A stretch of 26,067 nucleotides of DNA from DAXETY01 sp051155755 (GCA_051155755.1 DAXETY010000051.1:1-26067), one strand, 5' to 3'; positions 7,890 through 15,085 are shown, numbered from the stretch's first letter. The notes: generated from the sequence alone by a model not told the origin. Numbers and translations are program-made.

Positions 7890-8357
7890 TCATTCGGCCG
7901 GAACCGCTTGCTGACATCGGTGAGACTGGACGGTTACATTCCAGGGCGCTTCGGGCACCGGAGGCGGACCGGTGATGCGTCTCTCCGAACGAAAGGATGT
8001 CGTTGACGATCCGGCAAGCCGGTCGACCGTCAAACTGTGATGGAGGTCCGGTCCGGAGGCCTGCTGCAGCCTCAATTGCAACTGCATCCGTTTACAGGGC
8101 CGCCCGCCGAAAACCGTCCCGGAGATCAGCAGACGATTTGCCTTTTGCAGCGCATGTACCTCAAACCTCGGTTCTCCGGAGGCGACCGGGGTCGGCGCAG
8201 AAGCCGCCGGCGGCGCGGACGGTTCGGATACCGGATCGAGATTTCGATCCACGGCGGCGCCGTTCGGTTCGTTTTCGGGTGGCAGCGTGGCCAGCAGCAC
8301 TGCGGCTGCAATCAGCAGATGCGCGGCCAGTGCCCCGACAATGTCGTAAAACCGCAT
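7890..8357 (-). CDS. Membrane-anchored or secreted protein with Pro/Ala-rich linker, unknown function
   Basis: The 155-residue protein has an N-terminal hydrophobic helix (about residues 4-24, YDIVGALAAHLLIAAAVLLATL). This is followed by a Pro/Ala/Ser-rich linker (about 25-62) and a C-terminal domain rich in beta strands (RFEVHALQKANRLLISGTVFGGRPCKRM). That layout suggests a periplasmic domain tethered to the inner membrane. GAGGG lies 8 nt before the ATG at 8357; the ATG at 8372 would overlap this site. I do not recognise the family. The 247-nt gap on its 3' side (7643-7889) shows no gene. Confidence 0.6.
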   Translation of the reverse strand: MRFYDIVGALAAHLLIAAAVLLATLPPENEPNGAAVDRNLDPVSEPSAPPAASAPTPVASGEPRFEVHALQKANRLLISGTVFGGRPCKRMQLQLRLQQASGPDLHHSLTVDRLAGSSTTSFRSERRITGPPPVPEAPWNVTVQSHRCQQAVPAE

Positions 8358-8449
8358 GGAGAATGCCCTCAAAATTGACTTACAGCCCGTCCAAAGGTTG
8401 ACTTGGTGTTTCGGAAAGGTAATTGTTCAAGGAACCGGTGTGGCAGTTT

Positions 8450-8512
8450 CGTAAAAAGTCAAAATTCATTAAAATCTGTCATTGCCGCGCAGGTAAGATG
8501 GACTTTTTTACG
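8450..8512. repeat. Inverted repeat with A/T-tract arms
   Basis: CGTAAAAAGTC (8450-8460) and GACTTTTTTACG (8501-8512) are inverted copies that differ by one extra T, around a 40-nt loop. The element sits in a gap between divergently oriented genes. It looks like a small dispersed palindromic element; a role as terminator or protein site is not supported by flanking features. Confidence 0.5.
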
Positions 8513-8571
8513 ATTCCATCCAGTGTTACCTGTCAGATTATACGCGTTGAAGGGCGATTCGAAAAGCCCTG

Positions 8572-8747
8572 AGTCTACTACCTGCCGCAGGGCGGGTGGT
8601 TTCTCGCCGAAAAGCCGAGAGCAGCCCCGATGACGAACTTGCCGGGGCATCCGGCTAAGGTGGGAATCGGCGGATGCATTGCTGTGCTTTGCTGTTGAAC
8701 TTGCAGCAACTCCCGGTTTGAGCAAGAACCGATATCACAAAGAGCCG
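8572..8747 (+). repeat. Dispersed hairpin repeat, copy A
   Basis: This copy starts with AGTCTACTACC and a hairpin (8577-8600) of about 10 bp with two G-T pairs and a GCAG loop. It ends with a conserved segment from GTTGAACTTGCAG (8694-8706) through CCCGGTTT, GCAAGAA and AAAGAGCCG (8747). Copy B at 11081-11219 has the same order of parts in the same orientation. The middle parts differ in length and sequence. The 3' end abuts the start of the gene at 8751. A REP-like or IS200/IS605-related palindromic element is possible, but no transposase is present. Confidence 0.7.
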
Positions 8748-8750
8748 GTC

Positions 8751-9131
8751 ATGGAAAACTGGATTCCATTTCAAGAGGGAACCTATGCGGTGGAGCAAGC
8801 CTATCTGGTGACGCCGGATCATAGCGCCGTGATGCTGGAAAGGCCCACCATCGAGATTTATTCCGGCCGATCCGGACGGCGCCTGTTGAAGGGAGCCGGA
8901 TTGATTCAAAACCTTCTTCTGGTTGAGCTGCTGGAGATCAGCGACGATATCGATATCCTGCTGGACCTGGGCGAGCGCTTCAAATACAGGATGAAATCGC
9001 CCCATATCCAAGCCGGCAAGGTGTTTGCCCCGGATGTGAGGTCTTCACTGCAGTTTTCACCTTCGGAACCGTGGCATCCGATCGAAGAAACCACATTCGA
9101 CGAATTGCAGTCCAAATTGAACCTGATCTAG
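8751..9131 (+). CDS. Protein of 126 residues, unknown function
   Basis: I do not recognise this protein. MENWIPFQEGTYAVEQAYLVTPDHSAVMLERPTIEIYSGRSGRRLLKGAG suggests a beta-rich N-terminal half. The C-terminal half alternates acidic helices and strands (LLLVELLEISDDIDILLDLGERFKYRM). There is no signal peptide or cysteine motif. The ATG at 8751 follows AAAGAG, which belongs to the end of repeat copy A, so the repeat may supply its ribosome site. The upstream in-frame ATG at 8679 lies inside the repeat and is unlikely. It precedes the RibD-C gene by 168 nt on the same strand; a shared transcript is possible but not shown. Confidence 0.65.
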   Translation: MENWIPFQEGTYAVEQAYLVTPDHSAVMLERPTIEIYSGRSGRRLLKGAGLIQNLLLVELLEISDDIDILLDLGERFKYRMKSPHIQAGKVFAPDVRSSLQFSPSEPWHPIEETTFDELQSKLNLI

Positions 9132-9299
9132 GTCGGATGGAAAAAGCGTATCCGCTTGATATCGCGCGCCTTTCCAGATGAAGGATCATCCGCGCGGCCG
9201 CGATAGTGGCGGTGCGATGCGGCTGGTGTACCGAGGCAAATCCAACGCTTTGACTGCACACCTCCGAACGGTTTCCGATTTCGCCTGGAAAGGTCTGCT

Positions 9300-10013
9300 A
9301 TGCTCGAAGAGCTTCAATGCATCCTTGCTTCCGCCGCCCGATTCCGTCGGAAAAACGGCCGACCGTTTGTCATCGTCACCTATGCGCAGGGCCTGGACGG
9401 AAGCATCGCTTCCCGCAACCGCAAACCGCTGGCGATCAGCGGTGAAGAATCCATGCAGTTTACCCACTGGATGCGCTCCATTTTCGACGCCATTTTAGTG
9501 GGCATCGGCACCGTGCGCGTGGACAATCCGCACCTGACGGTCCGCAAAGTGGACGGGATCAGCCCTCAGCCCGTTGTGCTCGACACCCGCTTGCGAATTT
9601 CCCGCAACGCCAACTTGATCCGCTGCGGCGATCGCCCCTGCTGGGTGATCGGCGGCACGAACACGGACCGATCCCGACGGGTTGCGCTGGAACGCGCCGG
9701 CGCAAAAGTCCTGCCCTGCCGGACCGCCGAGAATGGCAAAATCGACCTGCACCGATTGATGCAGCTTCTGACCGACCATTCCGTCAACAGCCTGATGGTG
9801 GAAGGCGGCGCCCGGGTGATCACCGGCTTTATCAATGCGGGCCTGATCGACCGGTTGATCGTCACGATATCACCGAAATTTATCGGTGGGCTGAACGCAA
9901 TCGATCGGCGTTCTCTTCTGATCCACCCTTTTCTTTCGATGGAAGATGTGTCGTATCGTCCCCTTGGAGATGACATCATCCTTTCCGCACGCCCGCGCTG
10001 GAAGACGAAATGA
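9300..10013 (+). CDS. Stand-alone RibD C-terminal-type pyrimidine reductase
   Basis: The 237-residue protein is a dihydrofolate-reductase-like RibD_C domain without the zinc deaminase half of bacterial RibD. Motifs are RPFVIVTYAQGLDGSIA, ISGEES, a DAILVGIGTVRVDNPHLTVR segment and SLMVEGGARVITGFINAGLIDRL near the C-terminus; these form the NADPH and ribosyl-pyrimidine phosphate sites. The size matches archaeal and fungal diaminopyrimidine reductases. Housekeeping riboflavin synthesis would normally use a fused RibD, so a special pterin or flavin-like pathway is likely. AAAGG precedes the ATG at 9300. It overlaps the next gene by 4 nt (ATGA), which implies translational coupling. Confidence 0.88.
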   Translation: MLEELQCILASAARFRRKNGRPFVIVTYAQGLDGSIASRNRKPLAISGEESMQFTHWMRSIFDAILVGIGTVRVDNPHLTVRKVDGISPQPVVLDTRLRISRNANLIRCGDRPCWVIGGTNTDRSRRVALERAGAKVLPCRTAENGKIDLHRLMQLLTDHSVNSLMVEGGARVITGFINAGLIDRLIVTISPKFIGGLNAIDRRSLLIHPFLSMEDVSYRPLGDDIILSARPRWKTK

Positions 10014-11113
10014 ATCGAATTTCGGTCATTTTTCAGGCGCCCTGCAGGGTTTTTGCCGCCGAAGAACCCTTGCCGCCGATGCGCGATCAGGAGGTGCGCG
10101 TCCGCACCCGGTTGTCGGCCATCAGCGCGGGAACCGAATTGCGGATCTATCGGGGCGAAATTCCGTTGGACTGGCCACTGGACAGCAACCTGGAGGCGCT
10201 TTCCGGAAATTTCCGGTATCCGTTGCGCTACGGATACGCGCTGGTGGGCACGGTGGAGGCGGTCGGCGACGGTGTCGACCCGGCCTGGCTGGGCCGCTCG
10301 GTCTTTGCCTTCCATCCCCACTGCAGTGCGTTTTGCACCCGACCCGAATCCTTGATTGCGTTGCCACCCGATCTGGATCCATTCGACGCGGTGTTTTTAC
10401 CGAACACCGAAACGGCGGTCGGCTTCATGCTGGACGGCCGCCCCCAAATCGGAGAGCGGATTGTGGTCTTCGGCCAGGGAATTGTTGGATTGTTGACCAC
10501 GGCCCTCCTGAGGCATTATCCGCTCGAAGCAATTATTACCCTGGACCGTTATCGCCTGCGCCGCGAGGCATCGATGGCGGCCGGCGCCTCCGAATCCCTC
10601 GACCCGAATGACAGTGCCGGCCTGCAGCGGGTCCTTGACCGGCTGGAAAGTGACAGCGCGTCTGCGGGCGCCGATCTGATCTTCGAACTGTCGGGATCAC
10701 CGCAAGCCCTCGATCAGGCCATTTCCTGCTGCGGATTCCACAGCCGCATCATCGTCGGCTCCTGGTACGGCACGCACCGGGCGGAGGTGGACCTGGGCCG
10801 GGATTTCCACCGCAAACGCATTCGACTGATCAGCAGCCAGGTCAGCACGGTGGCGCCGGAAAACACCGGCCGCTGGTCCAAAAAAAGGCAATTGCAGCAG
10901 GCCCTGGGCTGGGTTCGCAAGCTGCGGCCCAGCCGCTGGATCACCCAGCAATTCGATGTTCGAAACGTGGAGGCCGCCTACCGCATGCTGGATGAACGCC
11001 CCGACGGCAGCCTGCAAATCGTGCTGACCTATGACGAGGCCGGGGGCGCCGACGGGACAGGCCCGACCGGCGGGCCCCGCAGTCAACAACCGCCCGCAAA
11101 GCGGGTGGCTTGA
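10010..11113 (+). CDS. MDR-superfamily (zinc-type alcohol dehydrogenase-like) oxidoreductase lacking zinc ligands
   Basis: The 367-residue protein has an N-terminal GroES-like half and a Rossmann domain with the dinucleotide loop VVFGQGIVGLL. DLIFELSGSPQALDQAI and GSWYG follow. Where classical members have the catalytic Cys, this one reads ISAGTELRIYRG (about residues 38-49), and the four-Cys structural zinc loop is absent. A zinc-independent NAD(P)H-dependent reduction or dehydrogenation is therefore more likely than alcohol oxidation. It overlaps the RibD-C gene by 4 nt and is translationally coupled to it. The last 10 or so codons run through the hairpin of repeat copy B, so the C-terminus may have been changed by insertion of that repeat. 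Confidence 0.9.
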   Translation: MNRISVIFQAPCRVFAAEEPLPPMRDQEVRVRTRLSAISAGTELRIYRGEIPLDWPLDSNLEALSGNFRYPLRYGYALVGTVEAVGDGVDPAWLGRSVFAFHPHCSAFCTRPESLIALPPDLDPFDAVFLPNTETAVGFMLDGRPQIGERIVVFGQGIVGLLTTALLRHYPLEAIITLDRYRLRREASMAAGASESLDPNDSAGLQRVLDRLESDSASAGADLIFELSGSPQALDQAISCCGFHSRIIVGSWYGTHRAEVDLGRDFHRKRIRLISSQVSTVAPENTGRWSKKRQLQQALGWVRKLRPSRWITQQFDVRNVEAAYRMLDERPDGSLQIVLTYDEAGGADGTGPTGGPRSQQPPAKRVA

Positions 11114-11219
11114 ATTTTCTTGCTGCGGCACTCGCCGCTGGCAAGAAAAGACAGAGGCACGGTTGGGCTGCGATGTTGAACTTGCAGTCGCACCCGGTTT
11201 TGGCAAGAATAAAGAGCCG
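11081..11219 (+). repeat. Dispersed hairpin repeat, copy B
   Basis: This copy starts with AGTCAACAACC and an 8-bp hairpin with an AAA loop (11090-11108). It ends with GTTGAACTTGCAG (11175-11187), CCCGGTTTTGGCAAGAA and AAAGAGCCG (11219). The order of parts and the orientation are the same as in copy A at 8572-8747. It covers the last 33 nt of the MDR gene and separates it from the PTPS-like gene. The two copies bracket 2.3 kb with three genes. Confidence 0.7.
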
Positions 11220-11341
11220 CTCGCCGGCCGCCAATTCGAGAGGGGGCAACCGCGCGACTGCCCGAATCTTCGCATCACCGTCGGGCCGAAACCCACCGAA
11301 AATCACCGGCCGCATATGTTTTTTCCAAAAGGGAGGTATCG

Positions 11342-11737
11342 ATGCCCGAACCGCTGTCGAATTATACCGTTACGGTTTGCCGGGACTTCATTGCAAACCA
11401 CTACCTGATCGGAGGAGACTGGGGTGCGGAAAATCATCCCCACGCTCACCACTATCGCATCGAAGTGCGGCTTTCCGGCCGCGTCCTGGACCGTCACGGG
11501 TATCTGATCGATATTGACGAAATTTCCGACGCTCTGGAGACCCGCATCCGAAACTATCGGGACCGAACGCTGAACGACCTGCCTGAATTTGCCGCGATCA
11601 ACCCGAGTGTGGAACACTTCGCACGGATCCTCTGCGAAGGGTTGGCCGCCGACATCGATATCGGGCGTGTCGAACGAATGTGCGTGCGACTGTGGGAATG
11701 CGAATCCGCCTGGGCGCAATACTGCCTGGATGGGTAG
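11342..11737 (+). CDS. 6-pyruvoyltetrahydropterin synthase/QueD-like protein with altered active site
   Basis: The 131-residue protein has the T-fold family layout. An early zinc His (H20) and a HxH pair (H34, H36 in HPHAHHYRIEV) are followed by GYLIDIDEI, the LNDLPEFAAINPSVEHFARIL block and a closing VRLWECESAWAQY with the pterin-anchoring Glu. The three zinc histidines are kept. The catalytic Cys, four residues before HxH in QueD and animal PTPS, is Glu30, and the catalytic Asp-His pair before LND reads R73-D74. The substrate is probably a pterin or dihydroneopterin-type compound, with a reaction unlike that of QueD. GGGAGG precedes the ATG at 11342. The methyltransferase gene follows after 3 nt. 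Confidence 0.88.
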   Translation: MPEPLSNYTVTVCRDFIANHYLIGGDWGAENHPHAHHYRIEVRLSGRVLDRHGYLIDIDEISDALETRIRNYRDRTLNDLPEFAAINPSVEHFARILCEGLAADIDIGRVERMCVRLWECESAWAQYCLDG

Positions 11738-11740
11738 GCC

Positions 11741-12676
11741 ATGACCGCATCGAACACGGCAAACCGCCGCGGCGCGAACCGTTTTGCGGATTATCTGACC
11801 GCCAAAAAAGCGCTTGACGATCGCAGTTTGAACCGCACGGTGGTGGAAGAACTGCGCCGGTTGTTGGACACGGATCGAAGCCTTTGCATCCTGGAGGTCG
11901 GTGCCGGCATCGGGACCATGATCGAACGCATGCTGCAATGGGGGCTGCTGAACCAGGCCGTTTACACCGCGCTGGACGCCGACGCCGGGCTGCTGCCGGC
12001 CGCGCGCAATTACCTGCAGAATGCGGCGGAAAGACACGGCTGGCAATGGGACTGTGACACCGAAACCCACTGGCGGCTGTCGTCGAACCGGGGCCATGTC
12101 GATATCCACTGGCACAGTCTCGACGTGACCGGCAGCGGTGTCGAGTCCGTGCTGCACCGGAACTTCGATGGATTGATTGCCCATGCTTTTCTGGATCTGG
12201 TGGACCTGGATACGTTCCTGTCCCGGCTGAAAACCTGGGTCCGGCCGCATGGATGGCTCTACCTGACCTTGAATTTCGACGGTGAAACCTTGCTGCTGCC
12301 GACAATCGATGCGGATTTCGACGCCCGGATCGTCCGTCTTTATCACCGCAGCATGGACGAACGGCGCATCAGCGGTCGACCCTCCGGAAACAGCCGCACC
12401 GGCCGGCTTCTGCTCCAGCGCCTGGTCGGTGGAAACACACGGGTGTTGGCGGCCGGCAGTTCCGATTGGGTCGTGTTCCCGCAGCAAGGGGGCTACCCCC
12501 CGGGCGAGGCCGATTTTCTGCATTATCTGATCGACACGATCGCCGATCAGCTCGACGGGCACCGGCGGATCGACGCGGCCCGCCTGCGGGAATGGACCCG
12601 GCGACGGCACCGCCAGGTCGATGAAGGGATATTGATCTTCGTTGCCAAGCAGCTGGACGTGCTGGCCCGCACCTGA
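11741..12676 (+). CDS. Class I SAM-dependent methyltransferase
   Basis: The 311-residue protein has the SAM-binding motif I LCILEVGAGIGTMIERM at about residues 48-64. An acidic residue ends strand 2 (YTALDAD), and a motif IV-like FDGLIAHAFLDLVDL and a post-motif WLYLTLNFDGETLL follow. Residues 1-45 form a helical cap typical of small-molecule methyltransferases. The C-terminal third (about 215-311) is an added domain rich in Arg and aromatic residues. Three bases separate it from the PTPS-like gene, so the two are almost certainly co-translated. Its substrate would then be the product, or a precursor, made by the reductase-dehydrogenase-PTPS set. The ribosome site is weak, as expected for coupling. 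Confidence 0.88.
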   Translation: MTASNTANRRGANRFADYLTAKKALDDRSLNRTVVEELRRLLDTDRSLCILEVGAGIGTMIERMLQWGLLNQAVYTALDADAGLLPAARNYLQNAAERHGWQWDCDTETHWRLSSNRGHVDIHWHSLDVTGSGVESVLHRNFDGLIAHAFLDLVDLDTFLSRLKTWVRPHGWLYLTLNFDGETLLLPTIDADFDARIVRLYHRSMDERRISGRPSGNSRTGRLLLQRLVGGNTRVLAAGSSDWVVFPQQGGYPPGEADFLHYLIDTIADQLDGHRRIDAARLREWTRRRHRQVDEGILIFVAKQLDVLART

Positions 12677-12698
12677 AAAGATGGAAAGTTCCCGTCGA

Positions 12699-13433
12699 TT
12701 AAATCAGGTCGGCCGCTTCCCGCCAGCGCTCTTCCACCAGGCGCAACACAAATTTTCGCGCGTCGATGACTTCCACCAGCGGAATTTGCCTCCGAGCCGC
12801 CGTGCGCAGCGGTGCACCGGCAAGCCAGCAGCGGCTGTTGAAGACCAGAACCCGATCGTGAATCTCCGGATGGATTCGCGCCGAGATCTGTCGGCCGTGC
12901 GCCTGAAGCTCTTTCAATCCGTGAACGAATTTTTCATCCCGCGCTTCGGGACCGTCTTTCAACAGCATCCGGATGGGCTGCTTTACCAGCAAGAGACAAT
13001 GCAGGGTGCCGGCACCCGGTTCGGGATCGACCACGACAAGCTCGGTGCGCGCCCGGGCGAAAAACAGCGCCAATTGCGGACGGTTGCCGGCAGGACGGGC
13101 TGCGGTCGCTTCCGAGGCTGCGCTGCCGGTCAGATTTTGCTTCAACTGCCGAATCTGAAGCATCATCTCCTGATGATAGAGACTGTCTTCGTGGGCCGTG
13201 TTGTCAATTCGGTTCCGGCAGCGTTTGAAAAGCACATTGACCAGCGCGGCCAGAAAACGACGCTTGCGGTCGTCGCCCTTCTGGACCAGCTTGCGGGAGA
13301 GATTCAACAGGTTGGGTTGATTCCCCGAATAATCCAGCTTGATATCGAACCGTTCGCACAGGTCTTCCAGCTCGTATGGGCTGAAATATTCCCCCAGCGC
13401 GTCGGCCAGCATTTTATCGGTATCCGGCTTCAT
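12699..13433 (-). CDS. Probable effector-associated (death-like) domain plus PLD-like domain protein
   Basis: The 244-residue protein seems to have two domains. Residues 5-75 (EYFSPYELEDLCERFDI, then NLSRKLVQKGDDRKRRFLAALVNVLFKR) form a helical bundle that resembles the effector-associated domains used as adaptors in bacterial conflict systems. Residues about 118-240 resemble a phospholipase D-like fold, with ELVVVDP and HCLLLVKQPIRMLL, then RIHPEIHDRVLVFNSRCWLAGAPL with H192-D-R in place of the classical HxK. One copy of such a motif suggests a dimer if it is active. The start at 13433 follows GAGGGG closely. It is flanked by metabolic genes, not by an obvious defence cassette. Both domain calls are by eye. 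Confidence 0.6.
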   Translation of the reverse strand: MKPDTDKMLADALGEYFSPYELEDLCERFDIKLDYSGNQPNLLNLSRKLVQKGDDRKRRFLAALVNVLFKRCRNRIDNTAHEDSLYHQEMMLQIRQLKQNLTGSAASEATAARPAGNRPQLALFFARARTELVVVDPEPGAGTLHCLLLVKQPIRMLLKDGPEARDEKFVHGLKELQAHGRQISARIHPEIHDRVLVFNSRCWLAGAPLRTAARRQIPLVEVIDARKFVLRLVEERWREAADLI

Positions 13434-13806
13434 GGCCCCTCGGGTGTGGCGGTCAATGATTCTCGCGCCGGGCAAGCTCGCAGAAGCTTTCGGCCCGGGC
13501 CCGGCAACGATAAAAAGGCGGTCCGATCGCCGCTGGACCGGCAACCGGTGCAACCGTACCGCCGATCGAAAATACGCCGATTGGCGCCCTCGCCCCTTGG
13601 CTACCAGAACCCACCCCAAAGATCAAATTCAAAATCGGCGCCGGTCCGGCAGCGACCGTCTTGATGAATTCCATGGTCGGTACTATCATGGATGGCAAAC
13701 ACCAGAATCGGAACGGCAATTCGGTCCTTTTCGGATTCCATCGATGGAGATGGCGGCCGACTCCATTCAATGCGCAGGGGATATGGATCCACCGGGGGTT
13801 ATCTTT
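13434..13806. other. Intergenic region between divergent genes
   Basis: This 373-bp stretch contains one minus-strand ORF (13453-13674) that would give a 73-residue hydrophobic, Gly/Ala-rich peptide, ending 19 nt before the EAD-like gene. It has no ribosome site and no clear codon bias, so I do not annotate it as a gene. No clear promoter is seen. Confidence 0.5.
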
Positions 13807-14520
13807 ATGGGCGTACTACGGGGACTGACTTACAATTTCCGGGGCCTGCGGCTGGCGTTAAAAACCCCGCGACTGCTTCTGCTGGGACTGACGCACCTGG
13901 TCGCGGTGGTCATACTGACCGTGATTGCCGTCGGCCTGGTCTTTATCTATCACCAGGACCTCTTAGACTTCGTATGGACCCGGCCGGAGAGTGCCTGGCT
14001 GATCTGGCTGTGGTATCTTCTATCCTGGCTGATCGCCCTGTTTCTGGCGGGCTTCGCCACCATCGCGGCCTACCTGCTCTCCCAGGTGCTCTTCAGTGTC
14101 CTGATCATGGACCTCATGTCGCGAATCACCGAACGCCTCATGTCCGGTGGTGAAAGAAAGCCCCGGGACGATTCTTTGTGGAAGCAGTTCGTGTTTTTAC
14201 TGGGCCAGGAAATTCCACGGACGATTCTTCCGCTTACGGCCACTTTCGCCCTGGTGTTTGTCGGATGGCTGACCCCGCTGGGACCGATCATTTCCGTGCT
14301 GGGTTCGGCCACCGCATTGATATTTCTGGCCTGGGACAACACCGACCTGGTGCCGGCCCGCCGCTTGGAGCCGTTCGGCGACCGTTTTCGATTCCTGTTG
14401 AAACACATCGGGTTTCACCTGGGTTTCGGACTTCCGTTCCTGATTCCGGGCCTCAACATTGTCTTTCTATCCTATGCCCCGGTGGGAGCCACCCTTTACT
14501 ACCTCGAAAACCACGGATAA
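13807..14520 (+). CDS. EI24/CysZ-like integral membrane protein
   Basis: The 237-residue protein begins MGVLRGLTYNFRGLRLALKTPRLLLLGLTHL, the opening of EI24-domain proteins. It has about four hydrophobic segments (about residues 22-45, 60-95, 135-170 and 195-220). CysZ in Enterobacteria is a sulfate permease of this family; other members have unknown roles, so sulfate transport is possible but unproven. The conserved DLMSRITERLMSG and AWDNTDLVPARRLEPFGDRFRFL segments are typical. The ATG at 13807 is the first start that leaves a normal N-terminus. The ribosome site is poor (GGGGG 8 nt upstream), and in-frame starts at 13744 and 13783 cannot be excluded. Confidence 0.82.
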   Translation: MGVLRGLTYNFRGLRLALKTPRLLLLGLTHLVAVVILTVIAVGLVFIYHQDLLDFVWTRPESAWLIWLWYLLSWLIALFLAGFATIAAYLLSQVLFSVLIMDLMSRITERLMSGGERKPRDDSLWKQFVFLLGQEIPRTILPLTATFALVFVGWLTPLGPIISVLGSATALIFLAWDNTDLVPARRLEPFGDRFRFLLKHIGFHLGFGLPFLIPGLNIVFLSYAPVGATLYYLENHG

Positions 14521-14589
14521 GTTGCCGGCGGCTGCGCCGTTCCGATTGTCTTGCCGCCAGCCCGCGGCCCGGGTGTTGCGACACCGGAC

Positions 14590-14617
14590 TTGACGACGTT
14601 TCGGAGATCATTATGTT
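14590..14617 (+). promoter_or_regulatory. Likely sigma-70 promoter for the 103-residue protein gene
   Basis: TTGACG (14590-14595) and TATGTT (14612-14617) are separated by 16 nt and lie about 70 nt upstream of the start at 14687. Confidence 0.4.
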
Positions 14618-14686
14618 TCTTCTGAAATCGCGTTCATGTGCGTTGCAATCCAATTTTACAACCAATCAACCAAAAGGAGGCTGGCT

Positions 14687-14998
14687 ATGGCGATGCCCAA
14701 AGATGAAGTTCAGGCGGAAATGACGGAGGCCTGGCGCACTTACCTGGATGGACTGGAGAAATCTCTGAATATTGTTGAAAAGGACATCGACGAGGCCAAA
14801 GAAATGGCCGGCGTGTGCACCGATGAGTGGTGTGAGGCAACCGAGCACGTCATTGACGATATCGGCAATTCGCTGTTTTCAATCAGTGAACCGCGATGGT
14901 CGGATCCGGAAGACAGCAAGCGACTGAAGAACCTGAAACGCCGTGTATACGATTTGTACGTAAACTATCGCGGTGTTTACGAAAAAGCCGGTCAGTAA
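14687..14998 (+). CDS. Small acidic helical protein, unknown function
   Basis: The 103-residue protein is acidic and almost wholly helical, with heptad-like patterning (YLDGLEKSLNIVEKDIDEAKEMAG). A central CTDEWCEATEHVIDDIGNSLFSI holds two cysteines five residues apart. No signal peptide or TM helix is seen. AAGGAGG lies 6 nt before the ATG at 14687; a second ATG two codons later is also possible. The strong ribosome site and a plausible promoter suggest a well-expressed gene. It stands alone, followed by a long hairpin. I do not recognise the family. Confidence 0.75.
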   Translation: MAMPKDEVQAEMTEAWRTYLDGLEKSLNIVEKDIDEAKEMAGVCTDEWCEATEHVIDDIGNSLFSISEPRWSDPEDSKRLKNLKRRVYDLYVNYRGVYEKAGQ

Positions 14999-15032
14999 AA
15001 TCGGATCAAGATGCAGGCGCCGTTTCAGGCAA

Positions 15033-15085
15033 CCGCTTTCGGATAAACAAAAGGTGAATCTCGGTCCTCGTTTATTCGAAAGCGG
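15033..15085. terminator. 16-bp-stem hairpin between convergent genes
   Basis: Arms at 15033-15048 and 15070-15085 pair over 16 positions, 15 Watson-Crick and one G-U, around a 21-nt loop. It lies 35 nt after the stop of the 103-residue protein gene and 108 nt from the stop of the convergent creatininase gene. There is no U-tract. Transcript-end stabilisation or bidirectional termination fit the position; a small mobile palindrome is the alternative. Confidence 0.5.

Larger units (their letters stand above)
8358..8750. other. Intergenic region made of repeat elements
   Basis: This 393-bp gap carries the inverted repeat at 8450-8512 and repeat copy A at 8572-8747, both described separately. 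A minus-strand ORF across it translates the repeats and looks spurious. Confidence 0.6.

Noticed and set aside
8459..8725. Minus-strand ORF of 88 codons
   Set aside because: It translates repeat copy A and the neighbouring inverted repeat; similarity to the ORF at 10941-11315 comes from the repeat, not from a protein family.
13453..13674. Minus-strand ORF for a 73-residue hydrophobic Gly/Ala-rich peptide upstream of the EAD-like gene
   Set aside because: No ribosome site and no clear codon bias. Kept only as a remark because a small membrane peptide beside an effector-like gene would be interesting.
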